Assembly: GCA_947095585.1 (NCBI GenBank)
Contig: OX352762.1
Coordinates: forward strand, 49,461,540-49,525,539
Source of the DNA: Nephrocerus scutellatus
Lineage: Eukaryota; Arthropoda; Insecta; Diptera; Pipunculidae
Direction of reading: 5' to 3'
DNA: 64,000 nucleotides
Under the pieces are notes generated by a model. That model had not been told where the DNA came from. It did no database searches and worked only from the letters and a program-made list of their open reading frames with translations. Positions 54,334-64,000 of this stretch are shown piece after piece; position 1 is the stretch's first letter; each line of letters opens with the position of its first letter. Both the position numbers and the translations under genes were made by a program.

Positions 54334-56209
54334 CCGGGTAATCAGCTTTATAATTATATAAAAGGTAATAATTAATAAATGAGTATATATAATTATATAA
54401 AAGGTATTAAGTAATAAATGAGTATATAATACTATGACGATACGAAAGGTAAGTTATTCGCATTGCGAAATATAATTATATAAAAGGTAATAATTAATAA
54501 ATGAGTACATTTATATAATTATATAAAAGGTTATAATTAATAAATGAGAATATAATACTATGATAAAACTAAAGCTAAGTTATTCGCATTGCGAAATATA
54601 ATTATATAAAAGGTAATAATTAATAAATGAGTATATGATACTATGATGACATTAAAGGTAAGTTAGTCGCATTGCGAAATATAATTATATAAAAGGTAAT
54701 AATTAATAAATAGTATTATATCTATGATCGTGGAAATATATAAATAGGCAAACGAGAAATGTTCTGATTTGATGTCTATATGAAAAATAGCAATTATAAT
54801 GTGTATTATAGTTGATAGTAAATGTAGTGGAAAAATAAATCAGCCAAACGAAGAATGTTCTAATTTGATGTTAATACGAAGATAGCAATTATAACTTGTA
54901 TTATAGTTGATAGTAAATGTACTGGAGAAATATATCAGGCTAACGAAGAATGTTCTAATTTGTTGTTTATACGAAAAAATACACCAAGCATGCCTTCTGC
55001 TGCTATTACAGAATCCTCAATACAATGTGACACAAAAGGGTGTTAAGCGACGACGAGCCGCTAAACAGTTATCCGCAACTATATACTGTACGGCAACAAC
55101 CGACACCAGATGCAATTCAGATAGTTAACACTTTATCAATTCTATTTCTTCACGATTTTAAAAATTCGTCAACGAGAAATAGCGATGACCAATAACGAGA
55201 CGGTTTGTATACTAGGTAGTATAGGATAAAAAAATTATTTTTACGACTCACTCAGAGAAGGAAATGGAGGGCGGGGTGCCGATGCTTTACAATTTAACGC
55301 CACTTCGATGGTTGTTTTCTTTTCTTTTCTCGTTTTTCTTACAACATGTATATATGGGACGCTTCCCAAGCGTAAATTCATTTTGAATCTCGCCATCCGT
55401 TGAATGATTGGTGACGATTTTGGTGTCTGGGTGCACCGAAATAATATTAATTAATTCACGCTTACCTCTCTGCTTCCGTGGCCAATTCCTTGAATATATC
55501 TAACTTTTCCCAAATCCAAATGTTTTCTCCCATAAATTGCTCCTGTCTCCTATTTTATTGTTGGAATTTTTGAATAAATTATTTTTTCGTTTTTCTGCTC
55601 CATTTTTTCTTTTCTCTACTACTCACGTGTTGTCACCTTGAGCTATCAAATCGAAAATAATGTCGTAGTGCTTGGCGGAATCGACATTCGTCTCCTGTTG
55701 TCACAGGTAAGAGAGCTCATGTCGCTAGACAGAGATAGCTACTGATTCTATTAGCAGCGGAGAAGCATTTAGCGATGCGTATTTATACGTGGTTTGCCTA
55801 GCATGGGAGGTATGTTCACACAATTTCTTGTGTTTATACCATGCACCATTACAAAATAGATTGTTGGACGCGATTAGCATGGCCAACAGTCTGGAGGTGC
55901 TGCTTGAGCGTCTCCTTCGGATATTGGGAAGATGTCCTTGCCACGGAAGCTACCCAGTATCTTGCCATTTAAATCTTCTAATGTTTAATAGGAGCTTTCC
56001 AGTGGTGCCAGTTTGGCATTGAATCCTCTCTGGGCATTGTTCTGGGCGAAGTTACGACGGTACACTAACTGTCCTTCCGAATATTTTATCGCCTTAGACT
56101 TCAGATTATACCAGCGCGCGTTATTAGCATGTGCCATTTGCATATTCTGCTTTGCTTGATCTCTGATTAGTTCTAGCTGATTATAATTCGCTATTCTTGT
56201 ATCGGTTTC

Positions 56210-56830
56210 CTAAAGAAGATCTAACTTGCGCAACAACAGAGAGCTCGATGCTTGTAAGATCATGTTCTGTCCGAAAAGAAGGAAGTATGGATGATGTATA
56301 GAATTCCGAAGAGCACAACTATTACTGGACAAGTGTTGGTCCCAATACGTTTGATCGGACTTAATGTACGCTCTTAGTGCGGCAATCACTGACCTGTTTA
56401 CTCTTTCCGATGCGTTAGCTTGTGGAGAATACAATGCGGTACAAATATGTTTGATGCCGTAAGATGTCAGAAATGCCTCAAACTCATTGGACTTGAATTG
56501 GGACCCATTGTCGAATAACATGGTCTCTGGAACGCCAAAAACATGGAAAATGTTTTCCTGAACATACATGCAGATAGGTTTAGTCGTAAGCCTTTTTAAC
56601 GGTGCCAAGAAGTGGAATTTAGTGAAATGATCTAACACGATAAGTATGCCAATATTTCCACTTTTCGTTCTAGGATACGGATCCACATACAACCTTTGGA
56701 AGGGTCTGTTGGACACCACTTGTTGACCCATTGGAGGGTGGAAGACTCGGTTTGGCGACTTTGTGGTCTGGCAAATTTTACATGCCATGACGTACTTTCG
56801 AACCTGTCTACGCATTCTGGGCCAGAACAA
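56210..56830 (-). pseudogene. pol: Integrase core of family E, unit 2
   Basis: Single 206-codon frame with the zinc-finger end, LFDNGSQFKSNEF and SPQANASERVNRS as in unit 1, without the frameshift. It lacks the N-terminal His pair and remains separated from its C-terminus by a stop at 56208. Confidence 0.83.
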
Positions 56831-56910
56831 GTAACGACGAATACGATCTAGTGTCTTCGTTCTTCGTGAAGCGAATGCTACTGGTTGTCCTCCCTGTAAC
56901 AGGACACATC

Positions 56911-57450
56911 CTACACCATCCTACACTTTACCTCCGCTTCTCTATACTTTAGCTTATTCATGTTGAACTTAACACAATTAACCCTTGCTCGTTCTATAAC
57001 CTTCATAAGTATTTGATCATGTTCGCCGTAGTCTTTAGCCGACTCGAACAGATCATCGATATATATTTCCACCCCAGGAATGTTTCCAAAAATTTGAACC
57101 ATTTTTCGCATAAAAAGCTCAAGAGCGCTACTAATGCCGAAGGGCAGTCTATGCCACCTATAGCGCCCAAAAGGAGTAATGAACGTAGTCAAATCTGCAC
57201 TCTCATTATCCAACTCCAACTGCCAGAATCCATTTTTTAAGTCCACTACTGTAAAAAGTGATTTGTCTGTAAGTCGGCTAGTAATAGACTCGGCACTTGG
57301 AATTGCAAAATGTGGGCGGCGAATACATGCGTTTAACGGCTTCGGGTCCAAACACAAACGCAGTGATCCGTCCGTTTTCTCAACGATTTGCAAATTATTA
57401 ACCCAATCCGTTGGGTGTTCTACTAAACTAATTACACCATCGCTGACCAT
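56911..57450 (-). pseudogene. pol: RT fragment of Mag-like gypsy, unit 2
   Basis: Same boundaries as unit 1. Differences include SLRLCLD for SLRMCLD, VVDLKNG for VVDLRNG, SSALELF for SSAPELF and IPGVEIYIDD for IPVVEIYIDD; all are shared with unit 3. Confidence 0.83.
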
Positions 57451-57566
57451 GGTCTCTAGCTGAGCTTTTAGTCTACCATGAAGATTGAATGGTATTTTCT
57501 TTTTGTAAGTAAATACTAGTTCAGCACCTTGTTTTAGCTGAATGCGGCATTTGCCTGGAATGCATC

Positions 57567-58037
57567 CTAAGCCTTCAAAAACGTCATAAGACCGCTCAAT
57601 AAATAGTTTTTCGAGTCTGGCAGTTTAATTCTTTGATTGTTTTTTATAACATCAACTCGCTTAACTAACTTCAACGCCTCGCAGTCGGCACGACCCAAAG
57701 TGAGCTGACACTTGCTTTCAACTATCTCAAATCGAATTAGAATGCTCTTTTTTGTTAAATTTATAACGCACGGCAATGTTATTATGCCAAATGAATTTAT
57801 TTTAATATCATTGTAGTCAAACAAATTATTTTTCGATTTTTTAACTAAATTCACGTACTTCATTTCTTCTATATATTTTAGGGGTAAACAACTCACATCG
57901 GCACCTGTATCCAATTTGAAATTGACCTTCACATTGTTAAATTTCATTTGTTGGTACCACCCTACCGGACCTATACGTCTACAATCAAAAATGTTTACAA
58001 CAGAGTTATTTTTAATTCTACTGAATTTAATATACAC
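57567..58037 (-). CDS. Retropepsin region of Mag-like gypsy, unit 2
   Basis: 156-codon frame with DTGADV, same protein as in unit 1; one synonymous difference (GCGAGG for GTGAGG context near 57680). The nucleocapsid remnant with the Cys-to-Gly change overlaps its start at 57995-58216. Confidence 0.78.
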   Translation of the reverse strand: MYIKFSRIKNNSVVNIFDCRRIGPVGWYQQMKFNNVKVNFKLDTGADVSCLPLKYIEEMKYVNLVKKSKNNLFDYNDIKINSFGIITLPCVINLTKKSILIRFEIVESKCQLTLGRADCEALKLVKRVDVIKNNQRIKLPDSKNYLLSGLMTFLKA

Positions 58038-60133
58038 CGTTCGGCTGACTGAGATAATCTCGCTGCTTCTTTCTTTTCCTCTCGTTCATCTGTTTCGTAC
58101 TCAACTGCATGTACTTGATTTTCGCTATTTGACCGTCGGCCGCTAAAGTTATTTCTGCATACTACCGCAAAATGCCCAGTCTTGTTGCCAATTCGACACT
58201 TTCGACCTGCCACCAAGGCTGGACATGCTGGACATGTTCATGCTGTCCCGTCATTGTCACTCCACACCGATCGCATCGCTGTATATCCCTCTCCTTTTGT
58301 CGATTTCCAGATGGCCTCTTTGTTTTCCATGGTGTAAATGTTTTAATTGCATCAACTTTTACCTCCTTTTCATCTCCAGATAACCGGGTAATCAGCTTTA
58401 TAATTATATAAAAGGTAATAATTAATAAATGAGTATATATAATTATATAAAAGGTATTAAGTAATAAATGAGTATATAATACTATGACGATACTAAAGGT
58501 AAGTTATTCGCATTGCGAAATATAATTATATAAAAGGTAATAATTAATAAATGAGTATATGATACTATGATGACATTAAAGGTAAGTTAGTCGCATTGCG
58601 AAATATAATTATATAAAAGGTAATAATTAATAAATAGTATTATATCTATGATCGTGGAAATATATAAATAGGCAAACGAGAAATGTTCTGATTTGATGTC
58701 TATATGAAAAATAGCAATTATAATGTGTATTATAGTTGATAGTAAATGTAGTGGAAAAATATATCAGCCAAACGAAGAATGTTCTAATTTGATGTTAATA
58801 CGAAGATATCAACTATAACTTGTATTATAGTTGATAGTAAATGTACTGGAGAAATATATCAGGCTAACGAAGAATGTTCTAATTTGTTGTTTATACGAAA
58901 AAATACACCAAGCATGCCTTCTGCTGCTATTACAGAATCCTCAATACAATGTGACACAAAAGGGTGTTAAGCGACGACGAGCCGCTAAACAGTTATCCGC
59001 AACTATATACTGTACGGCAACAACCGACACCAGACGCAATTCAGATAGTTAACACTTTATCAATTCTATTTCTTCACGATTTTAAAAATTCGTCAACGAG
59101 AAATAGCGATGACCAATAACGAGACGGTTTGTATACTAGGTAGTATAGGATAAAAAAATTATTTTTACGACTCACTCAGAGAAGGAAATGGAGGGCGGGG
59201 TGCCGATGCTTTACAATTTAACGCCACTTCGATGGTTGTTTTCTTTTCTTTTCTCGTTTTTCTTACAACATGTATATATGGGACGCTTCCCAAGCGTAAA
59301 TTCATTTTGAATCTCGCCATCCGTTGAATGATTGGTGACGATTTTGGTGTCTGGGTGCACCGAAATAATATTAATTAATTCACGCTTACCTCTCTGCTTC
59401 CGTGGCCAATTCCTTGAATATATCTAACTTTTCCCAAATCCAAATGTTTTCTCCCATAAATTGCTCCTGTCTCCTATTTTATTGTTGGAATTTTTGAATA
59501 AATTATTTTTTCGTTTTTCTGCTCCATTTTTTCTTTTCTCTACTACTCACGTGTTGTCACCTTGAGCTATCAAATCGGAAATAATGTCGTAGTGCTTGGC
59601 GGAATCGACATTCGTCTCCTGTTGTCACAGGTAAGAGAGCTCATGTCGCTAGACAGAGATAGCTACTGATTCTATTAGCAGCGGAGAAGCATTTAGCGAT
59701 GCGTATTTATACGTGGTTTGCCTAGCATGGGAGGTATGTTCACACAATTTCTTGTGTTTATACCATGCACCATTACAAAATAGATTGTTGGACGCGATTA
59801 GCATGGCCAACAGTCTGGAGGTGCTGCTTGAGCGTCTCCTTCGGATATTGGGAAGATGTCCTTGCCACGGAAGCTACCCAGTATCTTGCCATTTAAATCT
59901 TCTAATGTTTAATAGGAGCTTTCCAGTGGTGCCAGTTTGGCATTGAATCCTCTCTGGGCATTGTTCTGGGCGAAGTTACGACGGTACACTAACTGTCCTT
60001 CCGAATATTTTATCGCCTTAGACTTCAGATTATACCAGCGCGCGTTATTAGCATGTGCCATTTGCATATTCTGCTTTGCTTGATCTCTGATTAGTTCTAG
60101 CTGATTATAATTCGCTATTCTTGTATCGGTTTC

Positions 60134-60754
60134 CTAAAGAAGATCTAACTTGCGCAACAACAGAGAGCTCGATGCTTGTAAGATCATGTTCTGTCCGAAA
60201 AGAAGGAAGTATGGATGATGTATAGAATTCCGAAGAGCACAACTATTACTGGACAAGTGTTGGTCCCAATACGTTTGATCGGACTTAATGTACGCTCTTA
60301 GTGCGGCAATCACTGACCTGTTTACTCTTTCCGATGCGTTAGCTTGTGGAGAATACAATGCGGTACAAATATGTTTGATGCCGTAAGATGTCAGAAATGC
60401 CTCAAACTCATTGGACTTGAATTGGGACCCATTGTCGAATAACATGGTCTCTGGAACGCCAAAAACATGGAAAATGTTTTCCTGAACATACATGCAGATA
60501 GGTTTAGTCGTAAGCCTTTTTAACGGTGCCAAGAAGTGGAATTTAGTGAAATGATCTAACACGATAAGTATGCCAATATTTCCACTTTTCGTTCTAGGAT
60601 ACGGATCCACATACAACCTTTGGAAGGGTCTGTTGGACACCACTTGTTGACCCATTGGAGGGTGGAAGACTCGGTTTGGCGACTTTGTGGTCTGGCAAAT
60701 TTTACATGCCATGACGTACTTTCGAACCTGTCTACGCATTCTGGGCCAGAACAA
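60134..60754 (-). pseudogene. pol: Integrase core of family E, unit 3
   Basis: 206-codon frame identical in protein to unit 2; the same deletion join to Mag RNase H lies at about 60790. Confidence 0.83.
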
Positions 60755-60834
60755 GTAACGACGAATACGATCTAGTGTCTTCGTTCTTCGTGAAGCGAAT
60801 GCTACTGGTTGTCCTCCCTGTAACAGGACACATC

Positions 60835-61374
60835 CTACACCATCCTACACTTTACCTCCGCTTCTCTATACTTTAGCTTATTCATGTTGAACTTAACACA
60901 ATTAACCCTTGCTCGTTCTATAACCTTCATAAGTATTTGATCATGTTCGCCGTAGTCTTTAGCCGACTCGAACAGATCATCGATATATATTTCCACCCCA
61001 GGAATGTTTCCAAAAATTTGAACCATTTTTCGCATAAAAAGCTCAAGAGCGCTACTAATGCCGAAGGGCAGTCTATGCCACCTATAGCGCCCAAAAGGAG
61101 TAATGAACGTAGTCAAATCTGCACTCTCATTATCCAACTCCAACTGCCAGAATCCATTTTTTAAGTCCACTACTGTAAAAAGTGATTTGTCTGTAAGTCG
61201 GCTAGTAATAGACTCGGCACTTGGAATTGCAAAATGTGGGCAGCGAATACATGCGTTTAACGGCTTCGGGTCCAAACACAAACGCAGTGATCCGTCCGTT
61301 TTCTCAACGATTTGCAAATTATTAACCCAATCCGTTGGGTGTTCTACTAAACTAATTACACCATCGCTGACCAT
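60835..61374 (-). pseudogene. pol: RT fragment of Mag-like gypsy, unit 3
   Basis: As unit 2 except CIRCPHF for CIRRPHF near motif A. Retains YIDD; thumb, most of RNase H and own integrase deleted. Confidence 0.83.
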
Positions 61375-61490
61375 GGTCTCTAGCTGAGCTTTTAGTCTAC
61401 CATGAAGATTGAATGGTATTTTCTTTTTGTAAGTAAATACTAGTTCAGCACCTTGTTTTAGCTGAATGCGGCATTTGCCTGGAATGCATC

Positions 61491-61961
61491 CTAAGCCTTC
61501 AAAAACGTCATAAGACCGCTCAATAAATAGTTTTTCGAGTCTGGCAGTTTAATTCTTTGATTGTTTTTTATAACATCAACTCGCTTAACTAACTTCAACG
61601 CCTCGCAGTCGGCACGACCCAAAGTGAGCTGACACTTGCTTTCAACTATCTCAAATCGAATTAGAATGCTCTTTTTTGTTAAATTTATAACGCACGGCAA
61701 TGTTATTATGCCAAATGAATTTATTTTAATATCATTGTAGTCAAACAAATTATTTTTCGATTTTTTAACTAAATTCACGTACTTCATTTCTTCTATATAT
61801 TTTAGGGGTAAACAACTCACATCGGCACCTGTATCCAATTTGAAATTGACCTTCACATTGTTAAATTTCATTTGTTGGTACCACCCTACCGGACCTATAC
61901 GTCTACAATCAAAAATGTTTACAACAGAGTTATTTTTAATTCTACTGAATTTAATATACAC
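61491..61961 (-). CDS. Retropepsin region of Mag-like gypsy, unit 3
   Basis: 156-codon frame with DTGADV, same protein as the other two units. This is the copy still joined to the full gag. Confidence 0.78.
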   Translation of the reverse strand: MYIKFSRIKNNSVVNIFDCRRIGPVGWYQQMKFNNVKVNFKLDTGADVSCLPLKYIEEMKYVNLVKKSKNNLFDYNDIKINSFGIITLPCVINLTKKSILIRFEIVESKCQLTLGRADCEALKLVKRVDVIKNNQRIKLPDSKNYLLSGLMTFLKA

Positions 61962-62851
61962 CGTTCGGCTGACTGAGATAATCTCGCTGCTTCTTTCTTT
62001 TCCTCTCGTTCATCTGTTTCGTACTTAACTGCATGTACTTGATTTTCGCTATTTGACCGGCGGCCGCTAAAATTATTTCTGCATACTACTGCAAAATGCC
62101 CAGTCTTGTTGCCAATTCGACACTTTCGACCTGCCACCAAGGCTGGACATGCTGGACATGTTCATGCTGTCCCGCCATTGTCACTCCACACCGATCGCTT
62201 CGCTGTATATCCCTCTCCTTTTGTCGATTTCCAGATGGCCTCTTTGTTTTCCATGGTGTAAATGTTTTAATTGCATCAACTTTTACCTCCTTTTCATCTC
62301 CAGATAACAGTTTTATATTTTTTTCAAGAAGCTCCGCAATTTTACATTTCTCGATAAACGCCCCCAAGAAGGCACTACTTGACTCTAATAGCTTTGCTCG
62401 CAATTTTTTGTTCTCCATACCCAGAATGATCTTATCCCTAATCATTCGATTAACATATGCCTGCTGACATCCCTCAGCAGCACAAGTAAATTCACAGAAT
62501 TTGGCTTGATTTCGCACTTCTGTTTCAAATTCCACAAATGGCTGATCTTGTTTTTGTACGATTGAGCCAAATTTATAGGTCTCCATTACGATGTTGCGTC
62601 GTTGGATACAATAGTCTTCAAAGCGTGTCATGACTATCGACAATGTTCTTTGCTCGGGCTCTGTAAGTGCATTAAATATTTCGATGCCCCTCTCTCTAAT
62701 GTGGTGGAGAAACAAGGCTACATTTAGCGACTCGCCAGTTCCGGTTTTCCGCAGTTAAAAAAATTTCAAATTTTTGTTTCCACATGGGCCAATTTTTTAC
62801 TGGGTCATCGAAATCCATTTCACTCGGGCCCCGAATTGACTGTTCCGCCAT
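61919..62851 (-). pseudogene. gag: Gag of Mag-like gypsy element (unit 3 and single-copy continuation)
   Basis: Start ATG at 62851 (MAEQSIRGPSEMDF, WKQKFEIFLTAENRN). A frameshift near 62710 leads into the main frame: FLHHIRERGIEIFNAL, FEDYCIQRRNIVMETYKF, EVRNQAKFCEFTCAAEGCQ, IRDKIILGMENKKLRAKLLE, as in Mag-clade capsids. A second frameshift near 62130 precedes the knuckle with the Cys-to-Gly change. Confidence 0.83.
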
Positions 62852-62959
62852 TTTCAGATAATGGTGAACTGCTATCAATCAGTATCACTTGATACACAAT
62901 GTTTTATTCACACGCTGTATGTTCTTTCGTTATTTACACTTTATTTACTTTTCTTTCCT

Positions 62960-62979
62960 GAACCCCACATCTGACACCA
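62960..62979 (-). other. Primer-binding site of Mag-like element
   Basis: Minus-strand TGGTGTCAGATGTGGGGTTC begins directly at the LTR end; its first ten bases match a tRNA-Leu-type PBS. 62852-62959 is the leader. Confidence 0.75.
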
Positions 62980-63199
62980 TGTATCAATGTGCGTAAAATT
63001 AAAAATACTTCATTTATTTATGTTCAGTTTTTCTATTTAAGTTTTTGTGTTCATTAAAATTAGTTGTTTTCACATTCGTGTCTTATAAGCAACTGCCTTA
63101 TATCCGTGCATGATAACTAGACCGAGCTTTACAGTTTCTCTTAAATAAGTTTTCTCTTACATAGTACTTAATTTTACATTCTCTTAAATTACTCTTACA
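62980..63199 (-). repeat. 5' LTR of Mag-like element (220 bp)
   Basis: On the plus strand TGTATCAATGTG to CTCTTACA, with TG/CA ends and adjoining PBS. Short LTRs fit the Mag clade. Right of it family E Pol resumes at once, so this is the insertion point. The partner 3' LTR was lost in the deletion that joined Mag RNase H to family E integrase. Confidence 0.78.
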
Positions 63200-64000
63200 G
63201 AGGTGAACGCTGGGGAATCCTAATCTATTTCCGGTCTGACGTCCTCCCAAGCACAAATTTCCTCCACGTGCACACGCGACAATGCATCAGGCACCACATT
63301 GGCTGTACCTCGTCTGTGTTGAATAGTGAAAACGAAACCTTGCAGCTTTTAAGCCCATCTCGCGAGGTGCCCACTGCATTAGCCATTGCAGGCTCGCATG
63401 ATCGGTAATGACGGAGAATTCCTTACATCACCATGTTGGCTTGCATCACATTGAATTATAAAAGGCTGTTTAAAGTCTGGATTTATCAATACAGGAGCTG
63501 AGGTCTAAAACTTCGTGTTTTCTTGAGTAGGGTCGTCAAAGAATTAGATACTTCCGCGAAATTTGCGATAAAACGGCGATACCACCCTGCCATTCCCAAG
63601 AATCTCCGGAGTTGACGAACTGTAGCTGGTGCAGAAAAGTCTGTGATGGCCGAAAGTTTCTCTGGGTCAGTCCTAAGTGAACCTCCTCCAACTATGTACC
63701 CCAAATATGTAACCTCGGTCAGACAAAATTTGCTTTTAGATAGGTTGAAAGTAAATCCCGCTCGTCGAATCAGTTCAGCTTCTTCGGATAAGAGAGCCAT
63801 ATGGACATCGAATCTCTCGGATATCAGGAGCAGGTCATCCAAGTATACGAACACCTGTTCGCGCAATCTATTAGGAATTACCTTATCCATCAATCGGCAC
63901 ATAGTCTGCGGGGCGTTGCACAATCCGAAGGACATCACCGTAAACTGATATAAGGGCATCCCCGGAATAGTAAACGCTGCCAACTCTCGAGAGGTTCTCT
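63200..64000 (-). pseudogene. pol: RT and RNase H of gypsy family E, truncated by the window end
   Basis: RT at 63486-63983: LYQFTVMSFGLCNAPQTMCR, FVYLDDLLLISERFDVHMAL (catalytic YLDD), YLGYIVGGGSLRTDPEKL, RRFLGMAGWYRRFIANF. RNase H follows with stops: VITDHASLQWLMQWA, FTIQHRRGTANVV and DALSRVHVEE near 63265. It ends at the Mag LTR just where family C continues into integrase (IIDLSSDQFSSV compared with EID-stop-DSPAFTSV). The missing ~85 codons and the integrase reappear in the array. Confidence 0.83.

Larger units (their letters stand above)
54334..58383. repeat. Tandem segmental array, unit 2 (4050 bp)
   Basis: Head-to-tail copy of unit 1, from CCGGGTAATCAGC to CTCCAGATAA. Has the 57-bp block at about 55684-55740 (AGGTAAGAGAGCTCATGTCG) and the uninterrupted 206-codon integrase frame. 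It is closer to unit 3 than to unit 1 at most differing sites. Confidence 0.95.
58384..62307. repeat. Tandem segmental array, unit 3 (3924 bp)
   Basis: Third copy. It shares the 57-bp block and RT variants with unit 2, but its left AT-rich array is about 126 bp shorter. At 62308 the sequence continues without a break into the rest of Mag gag (CAGTTTTATATT), so unit 3 carries the original right boundary. Confidence 0.95.

Noticed and set aside
54907..55128. 73-codon plus-strand frame repeated in array units
   Set aside because: No homology recognised; repeated only because the segment is triplicated, and shifted in unit 1.

Overview
The window looks like transposon-dense, AT-rich insect DNA, most likely from a fly. 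It holds insect Ty3/gypsy lineages including errantiviruses with an env gene, a BEL/Pao element, CR1-like, I-like and RTE-like non-LTR retrotransposons, a Helitron remnant, a PIF/Harbinger remnant and a tRNA-derived SINE. I found no convincing single-copy host gene in 64 kb, and almost every coding region carries stops, frameshifts or deletions. The DNA is nested, decaying and partly tandemly duplicated, as in pericentromeric heterochromatin or a piRNA-cluster-like locus. The species cannot be fixed from sequence alone.

Layout. 1-3243 (-): 5' part of a 17.6/297-like errantivirus (LTR, tRNA-Ser PBS, leader with 60-bp repeats, gag, protease). 3320-7161 (-): nearly full-length CR1-like LINE (PHD-finger ORF1; endonuclease/RT ORF2) with one stop in each ORF. 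7164-15655 (+): second errantivirus-like element (gag end, pol, an inserted FHA-domain ORF, env, 3' LTR), apparently interrupted in gag by the LINE. 15679-17287 (-): BEL/Pao gag, PBS and 600-bp LTR. 17336-17549: PIF/Harbinger transposase piece. 17742-18024: SINE copy 1 with a perfect 12-bp target duplication. 18037-21500: no recognisable gene.

21535-25867 (-): degenerate gypsy element (family C). 26075-26353 (-): SINE copy 2. 26921-28330 (-): CsRn1-like pol remnant. 28480-28930: CACGTG-rich tandem repeats. 29248-32800 (-): internally deleted gypsy (family B) with a SAP-like motif in Gag. 33466-39052 (+): complete but decayed mdg3-like element with both LTRs and a TATA target duplication. 40750-43520 (-): I-like LINE. 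44276-46010 (-): RTE-like LINE. 46040-48165 (+): truncated second copy of family B.

48245-49470: twelve-copy ~100-bp minisatellite. 49548-50352 (+): Helitron helicase C-terminus and terminal hairpin. 50339-62307: three head-to-tail copies of a ~4-kb segment. Each copy contains the integrase of one gypsy element (family E, -) joined by deletion to the RT, protease and gag of a Mag-like element (-). 62308-63199 is the single-copy continuation of the Mag element (gag start, PBS, 220-bp LTR). 63200-64000 resumes family E (RNase H and RT), so Mag had inserted into E.

Two observations stand out. An intact FHA-domain ORF lies between pol and env of the errantivirus-like element, with its ATG one base after a strong-looking 3' splice site. 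The triplicated array has junctions that fall exactly at the 3' arm of a Helitron terminal hairpin. Frames, motifs, LTRs and target duplications were read from the sequence; clade names rest on family knowledge; histories are inference.
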